Shown here piece after piece: positions 1-7,085 of a stretch of 10,720 nt of DNA; the first letter of the stretch is position 1, and every line of letters starts with the position of its first letter. This DNA is from JABMOV01 sp964654545 (GTDB taxonomy: Bacteria; Fidelibacterota; Marinisomatia; Marinisomatales; JABMOV01). The stretch covers positions 1 through 10,720 of the forward strand of contig CAZZIU010000045.1 of the NCBI GenBank assembly GCA_964654545.1. The letters run 5' to 3'. Made by a program: the position numbers and the translations under genes. The notes beneath the pieces are model-generated. The model searched no databases, was not told the DNA's origin, and worked only from the letters and a program-made list of their open reading frames with translations.

Positions 1-2
1 TG

Positions 3-75
<73 letters not shown>

Positions 76-89
76 AAAAACGGGTGGGA

Positions 90-118
90 AAATTACTTTT
101 TTGACGCGTCAATAGCAA
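90..118 (-). promoter_or_regulatory. Possible tRNA promoter containing a perfect palindrome
   Basis: On the minus strand a TTGCTA box (118-113) lies 17 nt from a TAATTT box (95-90), placing a start site a few bases before the mature tRNA 5' end. The spacer contains the perfect 12-bp palindrome TTGACGCGTCAA (101-112), whose minus-strand half also resembles a -35 box (TTGACG) but has no good -10 at 16-18 nt. The position is right for the tRNA; the boxes are only fair matches. It could be chance. Confidence 0.3.
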
Positions 119-264
119 AAGCAATAACGACATATCATCGTATAATAATTACCATGAGTCTACTACAGGATTTCCAAAAATTTGATTGGGAACCTGTTTA
201 AGGGATCTCCTCAAACGGTCCGTAATCAATTGGTTCAATTGCGAAAGAACATAATGGCAGGCTT

Positions 265-302
265 TTTCCGTAATTATGGAAAGGTGCTCAGATTGTACTG
301 AG
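265..302 (-). terminator. Two small hairpins downstream of the 2-epimerase gene
   Basis: The minus-strand transcript leaving the epimerase gene first meets CTCAG-TACAAT-CTGAG (302-287). It then meets TTTCC with GGAAA around a TAATTA core (282-265), an almost perfect 18-bp inverted repeat. They begin about 34 nt after the stop codon. Neither is followed by a T-run, so this is at best a weak or Rho-assisted terminator, or a 3'-end stabilising structure. Nothing else was recognised in the rest of the 76-335 gap. Confidence 0.25.
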
Positions 303-335
303 AATATAAGCGAATAGTCGTCCGGCTTTTATCGA

Positions 336-1430
336 TTAGATGCCAGAAGCCTGTTTTATTACATCTGCCAACCGCTCAGCAGCTTTTCCGTCCCAAAGAC
401 CAGGTTTTTTCGATTCAGCACGGGTATTGTCCAACGCAAGTTGAACCTCGGAAGGGATACGCGTGTAATCTGTGCCAATCAATTTATTAGTCCCTTGTGT
501 ACACGTAATTGGACGCTCCGTATTATCTCGTACTGTAAGACAGGGTACGCCAAATGCAGTGGATTCTTCCTGAACGCCGCCCGAATCCGTTAGAACAACC
601 GAGGCGCGTTTTTGCAGGGCCATAAAATCAATATATCCCAATGGTTCCGTAAGATGAATCTGTTGATCATTCAGTAGCTTCATCATGTGATATTGCTCCA
701 GCTTATTGCGGGTACGGGGATGGAGTGGGAATACGCACGGAATGGTGGTGGAAACAATTTTTATGGTCTGTACCAGTGCTTTTAGGTTTTTTTCATCATC
801 CACATTGGAAGGACGATGAAAGGTCATGAGGGCATACTTGTGAGGTAGATTCAGTATGGTATGAATGGTGGATGAGTTAAACAGGGGTTCAAATTTTCGG
901 AGCGAATCAATCATGGTATTACCCACAAAATGAATCGAATCAGGGTCAACACCTTCCCGTTTCAAATTATCGATGGCTTCCGGACTGGTCACAAAAAGAA
1001 GATCGGAAATTTGATCCGTCAATACGCGGTTAATTTCTTCCGGCATGGTTCTGTCAAAGCTGCGTAATCCTGCTTCCACATGGGCCACCGGAATATGCAG
1101 TTTGGTTGCAGCTAAAGCGCAGGCAATGGTTGAATTCACATCGCCGAAAACCATCACTAGCTGCGGACGATCTTCCAGCAGAACCTGTTCGTACCGCTGG
1201 AGAATCCTTGCGGTTTGTTCACCGTGTAGACCGGAGCCCACCTCCAACGCAATATCGGGCGTCTTCATCTTTAATTCGTCGAAAAATAAGGTGGACATCT
1301 GATGGTCGTAATGCTGCCCTGTATGAACCAGTTTAAGGTCAAACTGTTTCAGAGTCTCCAGAGCCCGGTAAACGGGATTGGCTTTGATATAGTTCGGTCT
1401 GGCACCGACAACAATGTGTATTTTTTTCAA
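336..1430 (-). CDS. wecB: UDP-N-acetylglucosamine 2-epimerase, non-hydrolysing (WecB/WbpI family)
   Basis: A 364-residue cytoplasmic enzyme of the usual family length, expected to interconvert UDP-GlcNAc and UDP-ManNAc or, as in WbpI, the 2,3-diacetamido-uronate equivalents. The N-terminal UDP-sugar motif is GARPNYIKANPV (9-20). The expected catalytic acids are visible as D97 (GDVNST), E119 (HVEAGLRS) and E131/E132 (MPEEINR), and the catalytic His as H205 (TFHRPSNVD). The C-terminal LTDSGGVQEES nucleotide-binding loop is present. The start is TTG at 1430: an in-frame TGA lies six codons upstream and no ATG or GTG in this frame lies between, while GAGG lies a few bases before the TTG. It runs divergently from the kinase operon. 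A UDP-GlcNAc 6-dehydrogenase-like gene 7 kb away suggests a shared surface-polysaccharide pathway. Family assignment is firm; the exact substrate is not determined by sequence. Confidence 0.93.
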   Translation of the reverse strand: MKKIHIVVGARPNYIKANPVYRALETLKQFDLKLVHTGQHYDHQMSTLFFDELKMKTPDIALEVGSGLHGEQTARILQRYEQVLLEDRPQLVMVFGDVNSTIACALAATKLHIPVAHVEAGLRSFDRTMPEEINRVLTDQISDLLFVTSPEAIDNLKREGVDPDSIHFVGNTMIDSLRKFEPLFNSSTIHTILNLPHKYALMTFHRPSNVDDEKNLKALVQTIKIVSTTIPCVFPLHPRTRNKLEQYHMMKLLNDQQIHLTEPLGYIDFMALQKRASVVLTDSGGVQEESTAFGVPCLTVRDNTERPITCTQGTNKLIGTDYTRIPSEVQLALDNTRAESKKPGLWDGKAAERLADVIKQASGI

Positions 1431-1526
1431 TCCATCCTCACTGGTTCAATCATGGGTGTTGAAGTTAAGACGCTCGATCAGATCCTTAAACGGTTAATAC
1501 CATTTAATGGGAGCTTAAACTAAGTA

Positions 1527-1554
1527 TTGCACTGATTCTTCAATCCCCTATAGT
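1527..1554 (+). promoter_or_regulatory. Candidate vegetative promoter of the kinase-activator operon
   Basis: TTGCAC (1527-1532) and TATAGT (1549-1554) are separated by 16 bp, a good sigma-70-type arrangement. The implied start site is near 1561, only about 8 nt before the ATG at 1569, giving a nearly leaderless mRNA; no Shine-Dalgarno sequence is visible there. The 1431-1568 gap is shared with the divergent epimerase gene, for which no convincing promoter was seen. It also contains CTTAAAC twice (1485-1491, 1514-1520) and the short palindrome CCATT-T-AATGG (1500-1510), both of unknown meaning. Confidence 0.45.
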
Positions 1555-1568
1555 TTGCCCCATTATCC

Positions 1569-4500
1569 ATGGGAACATCTTTTTCAATTACGAATCGTAT
1601 TGTTTTGTACAGTGGAATTTTCCTGATCTGTTATGGATTTATATCCGGTCAGGAATTCGATGCCAACCTCATGTTTAATCCACCGGAACCAAATCACCAA
1701 CTTATCCCAGAATTTGATGACAGCTACGGGGTTCTTTTTCGCAACCTGAACAATCGTGGTGGACCAGAAATTTTTACGGTGCGATTTCGTAATCTGAATC
1801 GCTATCTAGTAAACAAGCAGTATGGAAACTCCTTTTTAGAAAGGACCATACGTTCAGGCCTGGGTGGCAATCTGGAACCCAGGGAGCTGGATAATCTGGA
1901 ATTGGGGGCCACGTCATCGGATATTGACAATGACGGCGATCAGGATATCATGATTGTGGGGTGGGGTGCCACGACGCACATTTTTTCCCAAACGGCTCGT
2001 GGAGAATTTGTTGATATTACTGAAACCAGCGGACTGGAATTACCCATGAGCGGAAACGGCGCCAGTTTTGCAGATATCGATAACGACGGTGATCTGGATG
2101 TGCTTATCAGCGATGAACACCATCAAAATCGGCTGTATCTTCAAACAAAACCAAACACTTTTACCGATGTGACGGAGCAGTATGGGTTGACCCAGATCGG
2201 CATTAGCCAGGATATTACGTTTGCAGATGTGAATGGTGATCATTTTCCAGAATGTTATGTGTGCAATTGGTTGGGCCCGGATTATTTTTATCACAATATT
2301 AATGGCGAACGGTTCGAAATTATAGAAGCCGGAATCGTTCACCTGAAGGATAGTTACAACAGCAACAATGCAACCTTTGGTGATATGGACAACGATGGGG
2401 ATTTAGACCTCCTGGTCACGGACCGGCACGGTCAAAGCCGACTGTATGAAAACATCACGGAACAGAACTCCGATCAGATCGCCTTTACCGATATTACCAG
2501 AAAAACCGGTCTGGAAAATTTTTATCCTTCTTACAGTGGCGTGATAGCTGATTTTGATAACAACGGCTGGCAGGATGTGTTTTTCACGAATATTGGACCG
2601 AATTTACTGTACCTGAACGTTGAGGGCAGCTTTGAACTGGCGTATCTGGAACAAACCAGAAAACCCTATTATTCTACCGGGGCAGCGGTTGCCGATATGG
2701 ACAATGATGGTGACCTGGATCTGTTTGTAGCCAACAAGGATACCAACAGTGTTCTGTATATCAACCCCCTGAACAATTCCAACTATTTGCGCATAATCGT
2801 TGAAGGCGTTGTTTCCAATCGGGATGGCATCGGTACAGACGTGTATCTCTATGAAAACCACGAAGGCGATGAGAACTTCATCGGGTACCGACAGCTAGGG
2901 TCTTCCAGTGGGTATCTGTCGGGAGATGAATCTACCGTTCATTTTGGTGTACAGGAGCCTGGAAAGTTTGTGGTCCGCGTCGATTTTCCATCAGGGATTG
3001 AGCGGAAAGCACATATCAGTGCGGTGAACCAGACCATCACCATATCAGAATACAGCGGGCCTGTGAAAGCCCTTTATCAGTTACGTGACAAAAGTCTCCA
3101 ACTGGTAAGATCCCGCCAATTCTGGATCAATGTGGGCCTCTACATTATTTTGTTAGGTTCATTAAGCGGTTTTATTACTATAGCCCTCCTGCGGTACAAG
3201 TGGTCCGCAAAACAAATTGCCATGTACCTGGCAGGATCGTTGTTGGGTCTGTATCTTGAATCGGAATCCATGCGTTCAGCAAGTCCTCAGACAGTCATTC
3301 TGGTACAGATTGCATCCCTGCTTGTGATTTCCACACTGTTCATCGTGCTCTGGGAAAGAATCTATCAACTGGAGAAAAAGCGCTTTGGGTATCGCAATAC
3401 ACTCCAGACATTTTCCCATCAATTGCTAAAGATCAGGGACAACAATGAGATGGCAAACCGGCTTGTACAGGTTCTCCATGATACACTCCATCCACGCCAT
3501 GTTTCATTTTGGTTGGTGACCGATGAAAAAGCCCACAAAAGTGCAGCATTGGGACAGGAGGAACTGGATGAGGATGTCATTTCGCTGTCGGGACAGCTGG
3601 GATCAAAGCTGCACCCACCCCGGATTCTAACAATGGATGGGAAGGAAATAAGCAAGGCAGCCCATGGATCACACACGGCATCGGTTGTGCCCATCGCCGA
3701 TGGCAAGGAACTGGTAGGTCTGGTAATACTGCTGCTGTCTGCTCCATTAAAGTCTGAGGACGAATCCATATTGAGCATTATTGCCAGTCAGTGTGCATTA
3801 ACACTGAAAAACAATCAGTACATTGAGGACACCAGGACGCTGGTGAAAAAAGTAACCGAGGCAGAAGTAAGGGAAAAATATATTCATGACCTGGAAGGGA
3901 AAAATGAGGAATTAGAAAAATTATTTGCAGAACTAAAACAGACCCAGGCCCAACTGATACACAGTGAAAAAATGAGTAGTCTGGGACAACTGGTGGCCGG
4001 TGTTGCCCATGAATTGAACAATCCGATCGGGTATATCTATGCCAATATGGTTGAACTTAAAAAGACCATTGAAAGGCTGGAGCAATCAGGGGAAATCAAT
4101 GCCACGGAGATTGACACAATTATCGCAGAAAGCATGGAAGGAAGTCAGCGCGTTAAAGAAATTGTGGAATCGTTACGGCGATTTTCACGACTGGACGAAG
4201 AACATTACCAACCAACAGATATTCATGCCGGTATTGATTCCACACTGGGATTAATGCGAAAGGAATTCAACGATCAAATACGGGTGATAAAGGATTACGG
4301 GAAACTTCCTATGGTCCATTGTCAGCCGGGACAAATCAATCAGGTATTCATGAATATTTTACTGAATGCGGTGCAAGCTATTGAGGGTAGGGGCACCATT
4401 ACAATCAGGACAACTACTGAAACAGATAAGGTGGCTATTGATATCATGGATACTGGAACAGGCATCTCGAAAGAAAAATGTGATCATATTTTTGAACCAT

Positions 4501-4664
4501 TCTACACCACCAAACCCGTTGGACAAGGTACCGGTCTGGGATTGAGCATCAGCTATGGAATTATCACCAACCACGGTGGAACGCTCAAGGTAAAAAGTAA
4601 ACCTGGAGACGGAACCACGTTTACAATTAGGCTGCCAATTCAGGGAAATGGAACATCGTTATGA
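1569..4664 (+). CDS. Membrane histidine kinase with FG-GAP propeller and ASPIC/UnbV sensor head
   Basis: A 1031-residue sensor kinase. Residues 1-28 form a signal peptide (positive start, hydrophobic core, ISG-Q end). Residues about 29-400 hold six FG-GAP/VCBS repeats with Ca-binding-like motifs at 118-126, 169-177, 220-228, 272-280, 328-336 and 376-384; four follow DxDNDGDxD closely, the third (DVNGDHFPE) and fifth (DFDNNGWQD) diverge. Residues 405-494 match the ASPIC/UnbV module (RDGIGTDVYLYE, GSSSGYLSG, VHFGV, FPSG, NQTITISE). Hydrophobic membrane segments lie at 518-541, about 549-563 and 575-595. A GAF-like region (about 605-750) and a coiled coil (about 765-805) lead to HisKA with H814 in GVAHELNNP. 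HATPase follows: N-box N929/N933, DTGTGI 961-966, GQGTGLGL 985-992. The only in-frame start after a TAG at 1551 is ATG 1569. It overlaps its response regulator by ATGA. The head is expected outside the cytoplasm, the kinase inside; the ligand is unknown. The NtrB-like H-box fits an NtrC-class partner. Confidence 0.93.
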   Translation: MGTSFSITNRIVLYSGIFLICYGFISGQEFDANLMFNPPEPNHQLIPEFDDSYGVLFRNLNNRGGPEIFTVRFRNLNRYLVNKQYGNSFLERTIRSGLGGNLEPRELDNLELGATSSDIDNDGDQDIMIVGWGATTHIFSQTARGEFVDITETSGLELPMSGNGASFADIDNDGDLDVLISDEHHQNRLYLQTKPNTFTDVTEQYGLTQIGISQDITFADVNGDHFPECYVCNWLGPDYFYHNINGERFEIIEAGIVHLKDSYNSNNATFGDMDNDGDLDLLVTDRHGQSRLYENITEQNSDQIAFTDITRKTGLENFYPSYSGVIADFDNNGWQDVFFTNIGPNLLYLNVEGSFELAYLEQTRKPYYSTGAAVADMDNDGDLDLFVANKDTNSVLYINPLNNSNYLRIIVEGVVSNRDGIGTDVYLYENHEGDENFIGYRQLGSSSGYLSGDESTVHFGVQEPGKFVVRVDFPSGIERKAHISAVNQTITISEYSGPVKALYQLRDKSLQLVRSRQFWINVGLYIILLGSLSGFITIALLRYKWSAKQIAMYLAGSLLGLYLESESMRSASPQTVILVQIASLLVISTLFIVLWERIYQLEKKRFGYRNTLQTFSHQLLKIRDNNEMANRLVQVLHDTLHPRHVSFWLVTDEKAHKSAALGQEELDEDVISLSGQLGSKLHPPRILTMDGKEISKAAHGSHTASVVPIADGKELVGLVILLLSAPLKSEDESILSIIASQCALTLKNNQYIEDTRTLVKKVTEAEVREKYIHDLEGKNEELEKLFAELKQTQAQLIHSEKMSSLGQLVAGVAHELNNPIGYIYANMVELKKTIERLEQSGEINATEIDTIIAESMEGSQRVKEIVESLRRFSRLDEEHYQPTDIHAGIDSTLGLMRKEFNDQIRVIKDYGKLPMVHCQPGQINQVFMNILLNAVQAIEGRGTITIRTTTETDKVAIDIMDTGTGISKEKCDHIFEPFYTTKPVGQGTGLGLSISYGIITNHGGTLKVKSKPGDGTTFTIRLPIQGNGTSL

Positions 4665-6064
4665 AACCTAAAATTCTTATAGTGGATGATGAGCAGCTGG
4701 TGTTAAATGCACTCCATAGAACATTGGGTAAATCCTTTGATGTATTGCTTTCCCTAAGCGGAAGAAGCGCATTACAAATCCTCCGGGAGCAGACCATTAC
4801 GGTCATTGTAACCGATCAACGGATGCCTGAAATGACAGGGGTGGAATTGCTGAACAAAGCAATGGAATTGCAGCCCAATGCTAAGCGCATATTGCTCACC
4901 GGCTATTCCGATCGGGAAGCAATGATCGCGGCCATCAACCAGGGTCAGATTTTCCATTACCTCCAGAAACCATGGGAGCCGGAAGAACTGAATCATATTG
5001 TGCAACAGGCCGTGCAGATGTCCCAGTTGGAAATGGAGAACGTCCGTCTGATCTCTGAGCTAAAAATAGCCAATGACCAGCTTACCCTGGAGAACGAACT
5101 ACTAATAAAAGCGGTGGAGGAGCACTATACCTTCGAACACATGGTAGGGAAAAGTGCTGCAATGGAATCGGTGTTTACCTTGATGAAAAAAGTAATTCCC
5201 AATGAGGTGACGGTGTATATCCATGGTGAAACGGGGACGGGAAAGGAATTGGTGGCCAAGGCCATTCATTATAATGGACCACGAAAGCGTCACCTTTTTG
5301 CAGCACAAAATTGCGCGGCGGTACAGGATACCCTGTTGGAAAGCACCCTATTTGGGCATAAAAAGGGATCCTTTACCGGGGCAATTTCGGATCAAAAGGG
5401 TCTTTTTGAAATTGCGGATGGAGGAACCGTCTTCCTGGATGAAATTGGGGAGATGTCTCCGGCCATGCAGCAGCGCCTGCTTCGTGTGTTGCAGGATGGC
5501 GAAATCCAACCAATCGGCAGCACCAAACCGAAGCACGTGGATGTACGAGTCATCTCTGCAACCCATGTTGATCTAAAAGAAGCGGTTCAAAACGGAAGCT
5601 TCCGTGAAGACTTGTTTTTTCGTCTCCACGTAATGCCTATTGAACTTCCCCCACTTCGAAATCGGCGAGAGGACATCCCCCTGCTGGTGGACCATTTTAT
5701 TCACAAAAACCAGGCGCGGGGGATGAGTCAAATTGAAGGTGTTAGTGATGAAGCTGTCACGCTATTGCAATCCTACGATTATCCGGGGAATATCCGTGAA
5801 CTGGAAAATATTATAGATCGTGCCTGTGTATTGGTTGGTTCGGGTATGATTGATAAAAAGCACCTGTTTCTGTCCACGGATGCTCGTAAGGTTTCGAAAG
5901 TGAAAAATCACGGGGAATCGCTACCGGAAGCTGTGAATGCATTGGAACGTAATATGATTGAAGATGCCCTTGAGCAAACGGGTGGGAATATAAGCCGGGC
6001 GGCAAATCAGCTTGGTATCAGCCGAATGGGATTATACAAGAAAATGAGGCGTCTCAACATGTAA
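4661..6064 (+). CDS. NtrC-class response regulator, sigma-54-dependent transcription activator
   Basis: A 467-residue activator of typical NtrC/AtoC length. The receiver (1-115) has acidic D9/D10, phospho-acceptor D52 in VTDQRMPEMTG, T80 and K103 (LQKPW). A coiled-coil linker (about 118-152) follows. The AAA+ sigma-54 interaction domain carries Walker A GETGTGKE (189-196), the sigma-54 loop GSFTGA (236-241, Ser in place of the usual Ala), Walker B FLDEIGE with D260/E261, and arginine-finger candidates R315 and R321. The C-terminal Fis-type helix-turn-helix spans about 437-465 (NISRAANQLGISRMGLYKKM). Its ATG overlaps the kinase stop (ATGA), implying translational coupling and a dedicated pair. 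Phosphorylation should drive oligomerisation and ATP-dependent opening of sigma-54 promoters; a candidate target lies directly downstream at 6188-6204. No terminator was seen after its stop. Confidence 0.95.
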   Translation: MKPKILIVDDEQLVLNALHRTLGKSFDVLLSLSGRSALQILREQTITVIVTDQRMPEMTGVELLNKAMELQPNAKRILLTGYSDREAMIAAINQGQIFHYLQKPWEPEELNHIVQQAVQMSQLEMENVRLISELKIANDQLTLENELLIKAVEEHYTFEHMVGKSAAMESVFTLMKKVIPNEVTVYIHGETGTGKELVAKAIHYNGPRKRHLFAAQNCAAVQDTLLESTLFGHKKGSFTGAISDQKGLFEIADGGTVFLDEIGEMSPAMQQRLLRVLQDGEIQPIGSTKPKHVDVRVISATHVDLKEAVQNGSFREDLFFRLHVMPIELPPLRNRREDIPLLVDHFIHKNQARGMSQIEGVSDEAVTLLQSYDYPGNIRELENIIDRACVLVGSGMIDKKHLFLSTDARKVSKVKNHGESLPEAVNALERNMIEDALEQTGGNISRAANQLGISRMGLYKKMRRLNM

Positions 6065-6073
6065 TGTAAATAT

Positions 6074-6095
6074 TGTATACACTATTATGTATACA
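6074..6095 (+). promoter_or_regulatory. Candidate enhancer: paired TGTATACA palindromes
   Basis: Two identical 8-bp palindromes, TGTATACA at 6074-6081 and 6088-6095, are separated by 6 bp. The second sits inside a longer palindrome TATGTATACATA (6086-6097). The pair begins 10 bp after the activator stop and lies at about -141 to -120 from the predicted sigma-54 start site at 6215. Activators of this class commonly bind palindromic enhancers roughly 80-200 bp upstream. Further related sequence lies closer in: AGATAC...GTATCT (6118-6143) and GGGTA-TAC-TACCC (6164-6176), the latter also containing GTATAC. Binding by the adjacent regulator is an inference. Confidence 0.45.
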
Positions 6096-6187
6096 TAGTA
6101 ATCATTAACTAAATTTTAGATACTGTTCCACGGCACTGTATCTGTGAATATTGTTTGCTTTATGGGTATACTACCCGCATTTTAACA

Positions 6188-6204
6188 TTGGCATCCTTTT
6201 TGTG
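6188..6204 (+). promoter_or_regulatory. Candidate sigma-54 (-24/-12) promoter of the lipoprotein-porin operon
   Basis: TTGGCATC (6188-6195), four bases, then TTTGTG ending at 6204 match the sigma-54 pattern YTGGCACG-N4-TTGCW. GG at 6190-6191 and the -12 dinucleotide at 6202-6203 have exactly the required 10 bases between them. The -24 element TTGGCA is strong; the -12 element reads TTGT rather than TTGC, a real weakness. The predicted start is about 6215, about 19 nt before the ATG at 6234, with the ribosome-binding site AGGAAAGGA in between. The gene immediately upstream encodes a sigma-54 activator, which supports the call. Confidence 0.5.
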
Positions 6205-6233
6205 TCTAATTGGGGTTAGGAAAGGAAACAACC

Positions 6234-7082
6234 ATGAAGGAAACATTATTAAAATCAATTCTTATGGGGCTTGGACTGGTATTCGTTCAAGGCTGTTATA
6301 CCCAAATGGTAGTAGAACGAAAAGTAGTGGTGGTGCCGGAAGTTAAATCCGCAGACACAGTTGTGGTTATTACGGAAGAACATTCACTGGTTCATGAATA
6401 CCGTTATTGGTTCGATGATTATTCCTATTATAGCCCTCCCTATTATTCCTACCCGTACACCAGCGGTTATTACATTGATATTTCATGGTATGACCCCTTT
6501 TATAGTCCCTGGTACGGTTATGCCACACCGATTTGTGATCCCTGGTGGGGCTACGGCCCGTATTGTTATTGCCATGGCGGGTGGAATCATCATGGTTATT
6601 ACGGGCACCACAATGGAGGTTGGTTTACTTGGGATAACCATCACAGTCACGGGGAGCCAGACCCACCGCGCAAAAAACGGGAATGGACCAAAAGGGATGA
6701 TGCAGATTTCACCGGAATTTTTGACCGCAACCCACAACCAGGTACGACAGTGTATACCGGATCCAGTAGCGGCATTACAAAATCCAGTGATCGGCCCACT
6801 TTGACACGGAATGGCTCAGACAAAGGGGTAACAAAAATTGAACGGAAAAACGATGATATTACGACGTTTATAAAGCGCATCACCCGTGCAGCCTCGCAGA
6901 GTTCTGAAATAAAAAATAATAAAAAGTCCAGAGCGGGCACTTCTTCAAAAGCTGTCAAAAAATCACGGAAAACGGAAAACAAAACGGTGCGCTCCAGACC
7001 AAAAAGCAGCAGGGATAAAGAATCCCCATCGCGCATTAGGACTACCACACCCCGTATTAGTAAAAAATCGAAACGGAATTAA
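6234..7082 (+). CDS. Aromatic- and His-rich lipoprotein with a long basic tail (function unknown)
   Basis: A 282-residue protein of no recognised function. The chosen ATG has a strong ribosome-binding site, AGGAAAGGA (6218-6226), seven bases upstream; a TTG at 6210 is in frame but lies upstream of the predicted start site. Residues 1-20 are a lipoprotein signal with lipobox VQGC, giving lipidated C21; +2 is Tyr, so outer-membrane sorting is plausible. Residues 26-53 are Val-rich. Residues 56-133 contain 31 Tyr, Trp or Phe in 78 positions, in patterns such as YYSPPYYSYPYTSGYY, with C101, C111, C113 and His clusters at 119-120, 125-126 and 136-139 that could bind metal. From 146 on the sequence is low-complexity and rich in Lys, Arg and Ser, without Cys, and likely disordered. 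It ends three bases before the porin-like gene, so the two are probably co-transcribed. The CDS is confident; the role is open. Confidence 0.85.
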   Translation: MKETLLKSILMGLGLVFVQGCYTQMVVERKVVVVPEVKSADTVVVITEEHSLVHEYRYWFDDYSYYSPPYYSYPYTSGYYIDISWYDPFYSPWYGYATPICDPWWGYGPYCYCHGGWNHHGYYGHHNGGWFTWDNHHSHGEPDPPRKKREWTKRDDADFTGIFDRNPQPGTTVYTGSSSGITKSSDRPTLTRNGSDKGVTKIERKNDDITTFIKRITRAASQSSEIKNNKKSRAGTSSKAVKKSRKTENKTVRSRPKSSRDKESPSRIRTTTPRISKKSKRN

Positions 7083-7085
7083 GCC

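Noticed and set aside
141..146. TATAAT on the plus strand in the tRNA-epimerase gap
   Set aside because: No -35-like hexamer lies 16-18 bp upstream and no convincing plus-strand gene follows.
1302..1523. A 73-codon plus-strand frame crossing from the epimerase gene into the 1431-1568 gap, including a nested ATG at 1452 (23 codons)
   Set aside because: Most of it is antisense to the conserved epimerase; the 23-codon end has no ribosome-binding site and no recognisable product.
1527..1532. TTGCAC upstream of the kinase as a sigma-54 -12 element (autoregulation)
   Set aside because: The bases 12 bp upstream of its GC are AA, not GG, so there is no -24 element; it fits better as a -35 box.
1920..2720. 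Repeated DNA at the FG-GAP motifs as a tandem nucleotide repeat or CRISPR-like array
   Set aside because: The similarity follows from conserved DxDNDGDxD codons; copies differ at synonymous sites and spacing is irregular, as expected for protein repeats.
6361..6804. A 147-codon plus-strand frame inside the lipoprotein gene, and a 133-codon minus-strand frame at 6647-7048
   Set aside because: Both are shadows created by the biased Tyr/Trp/His and Lys/Arg/Ser codons of the lipoprotein, which has a signal sequence, lipobox and ribosome-binding site; the shadow proteins show no domain.
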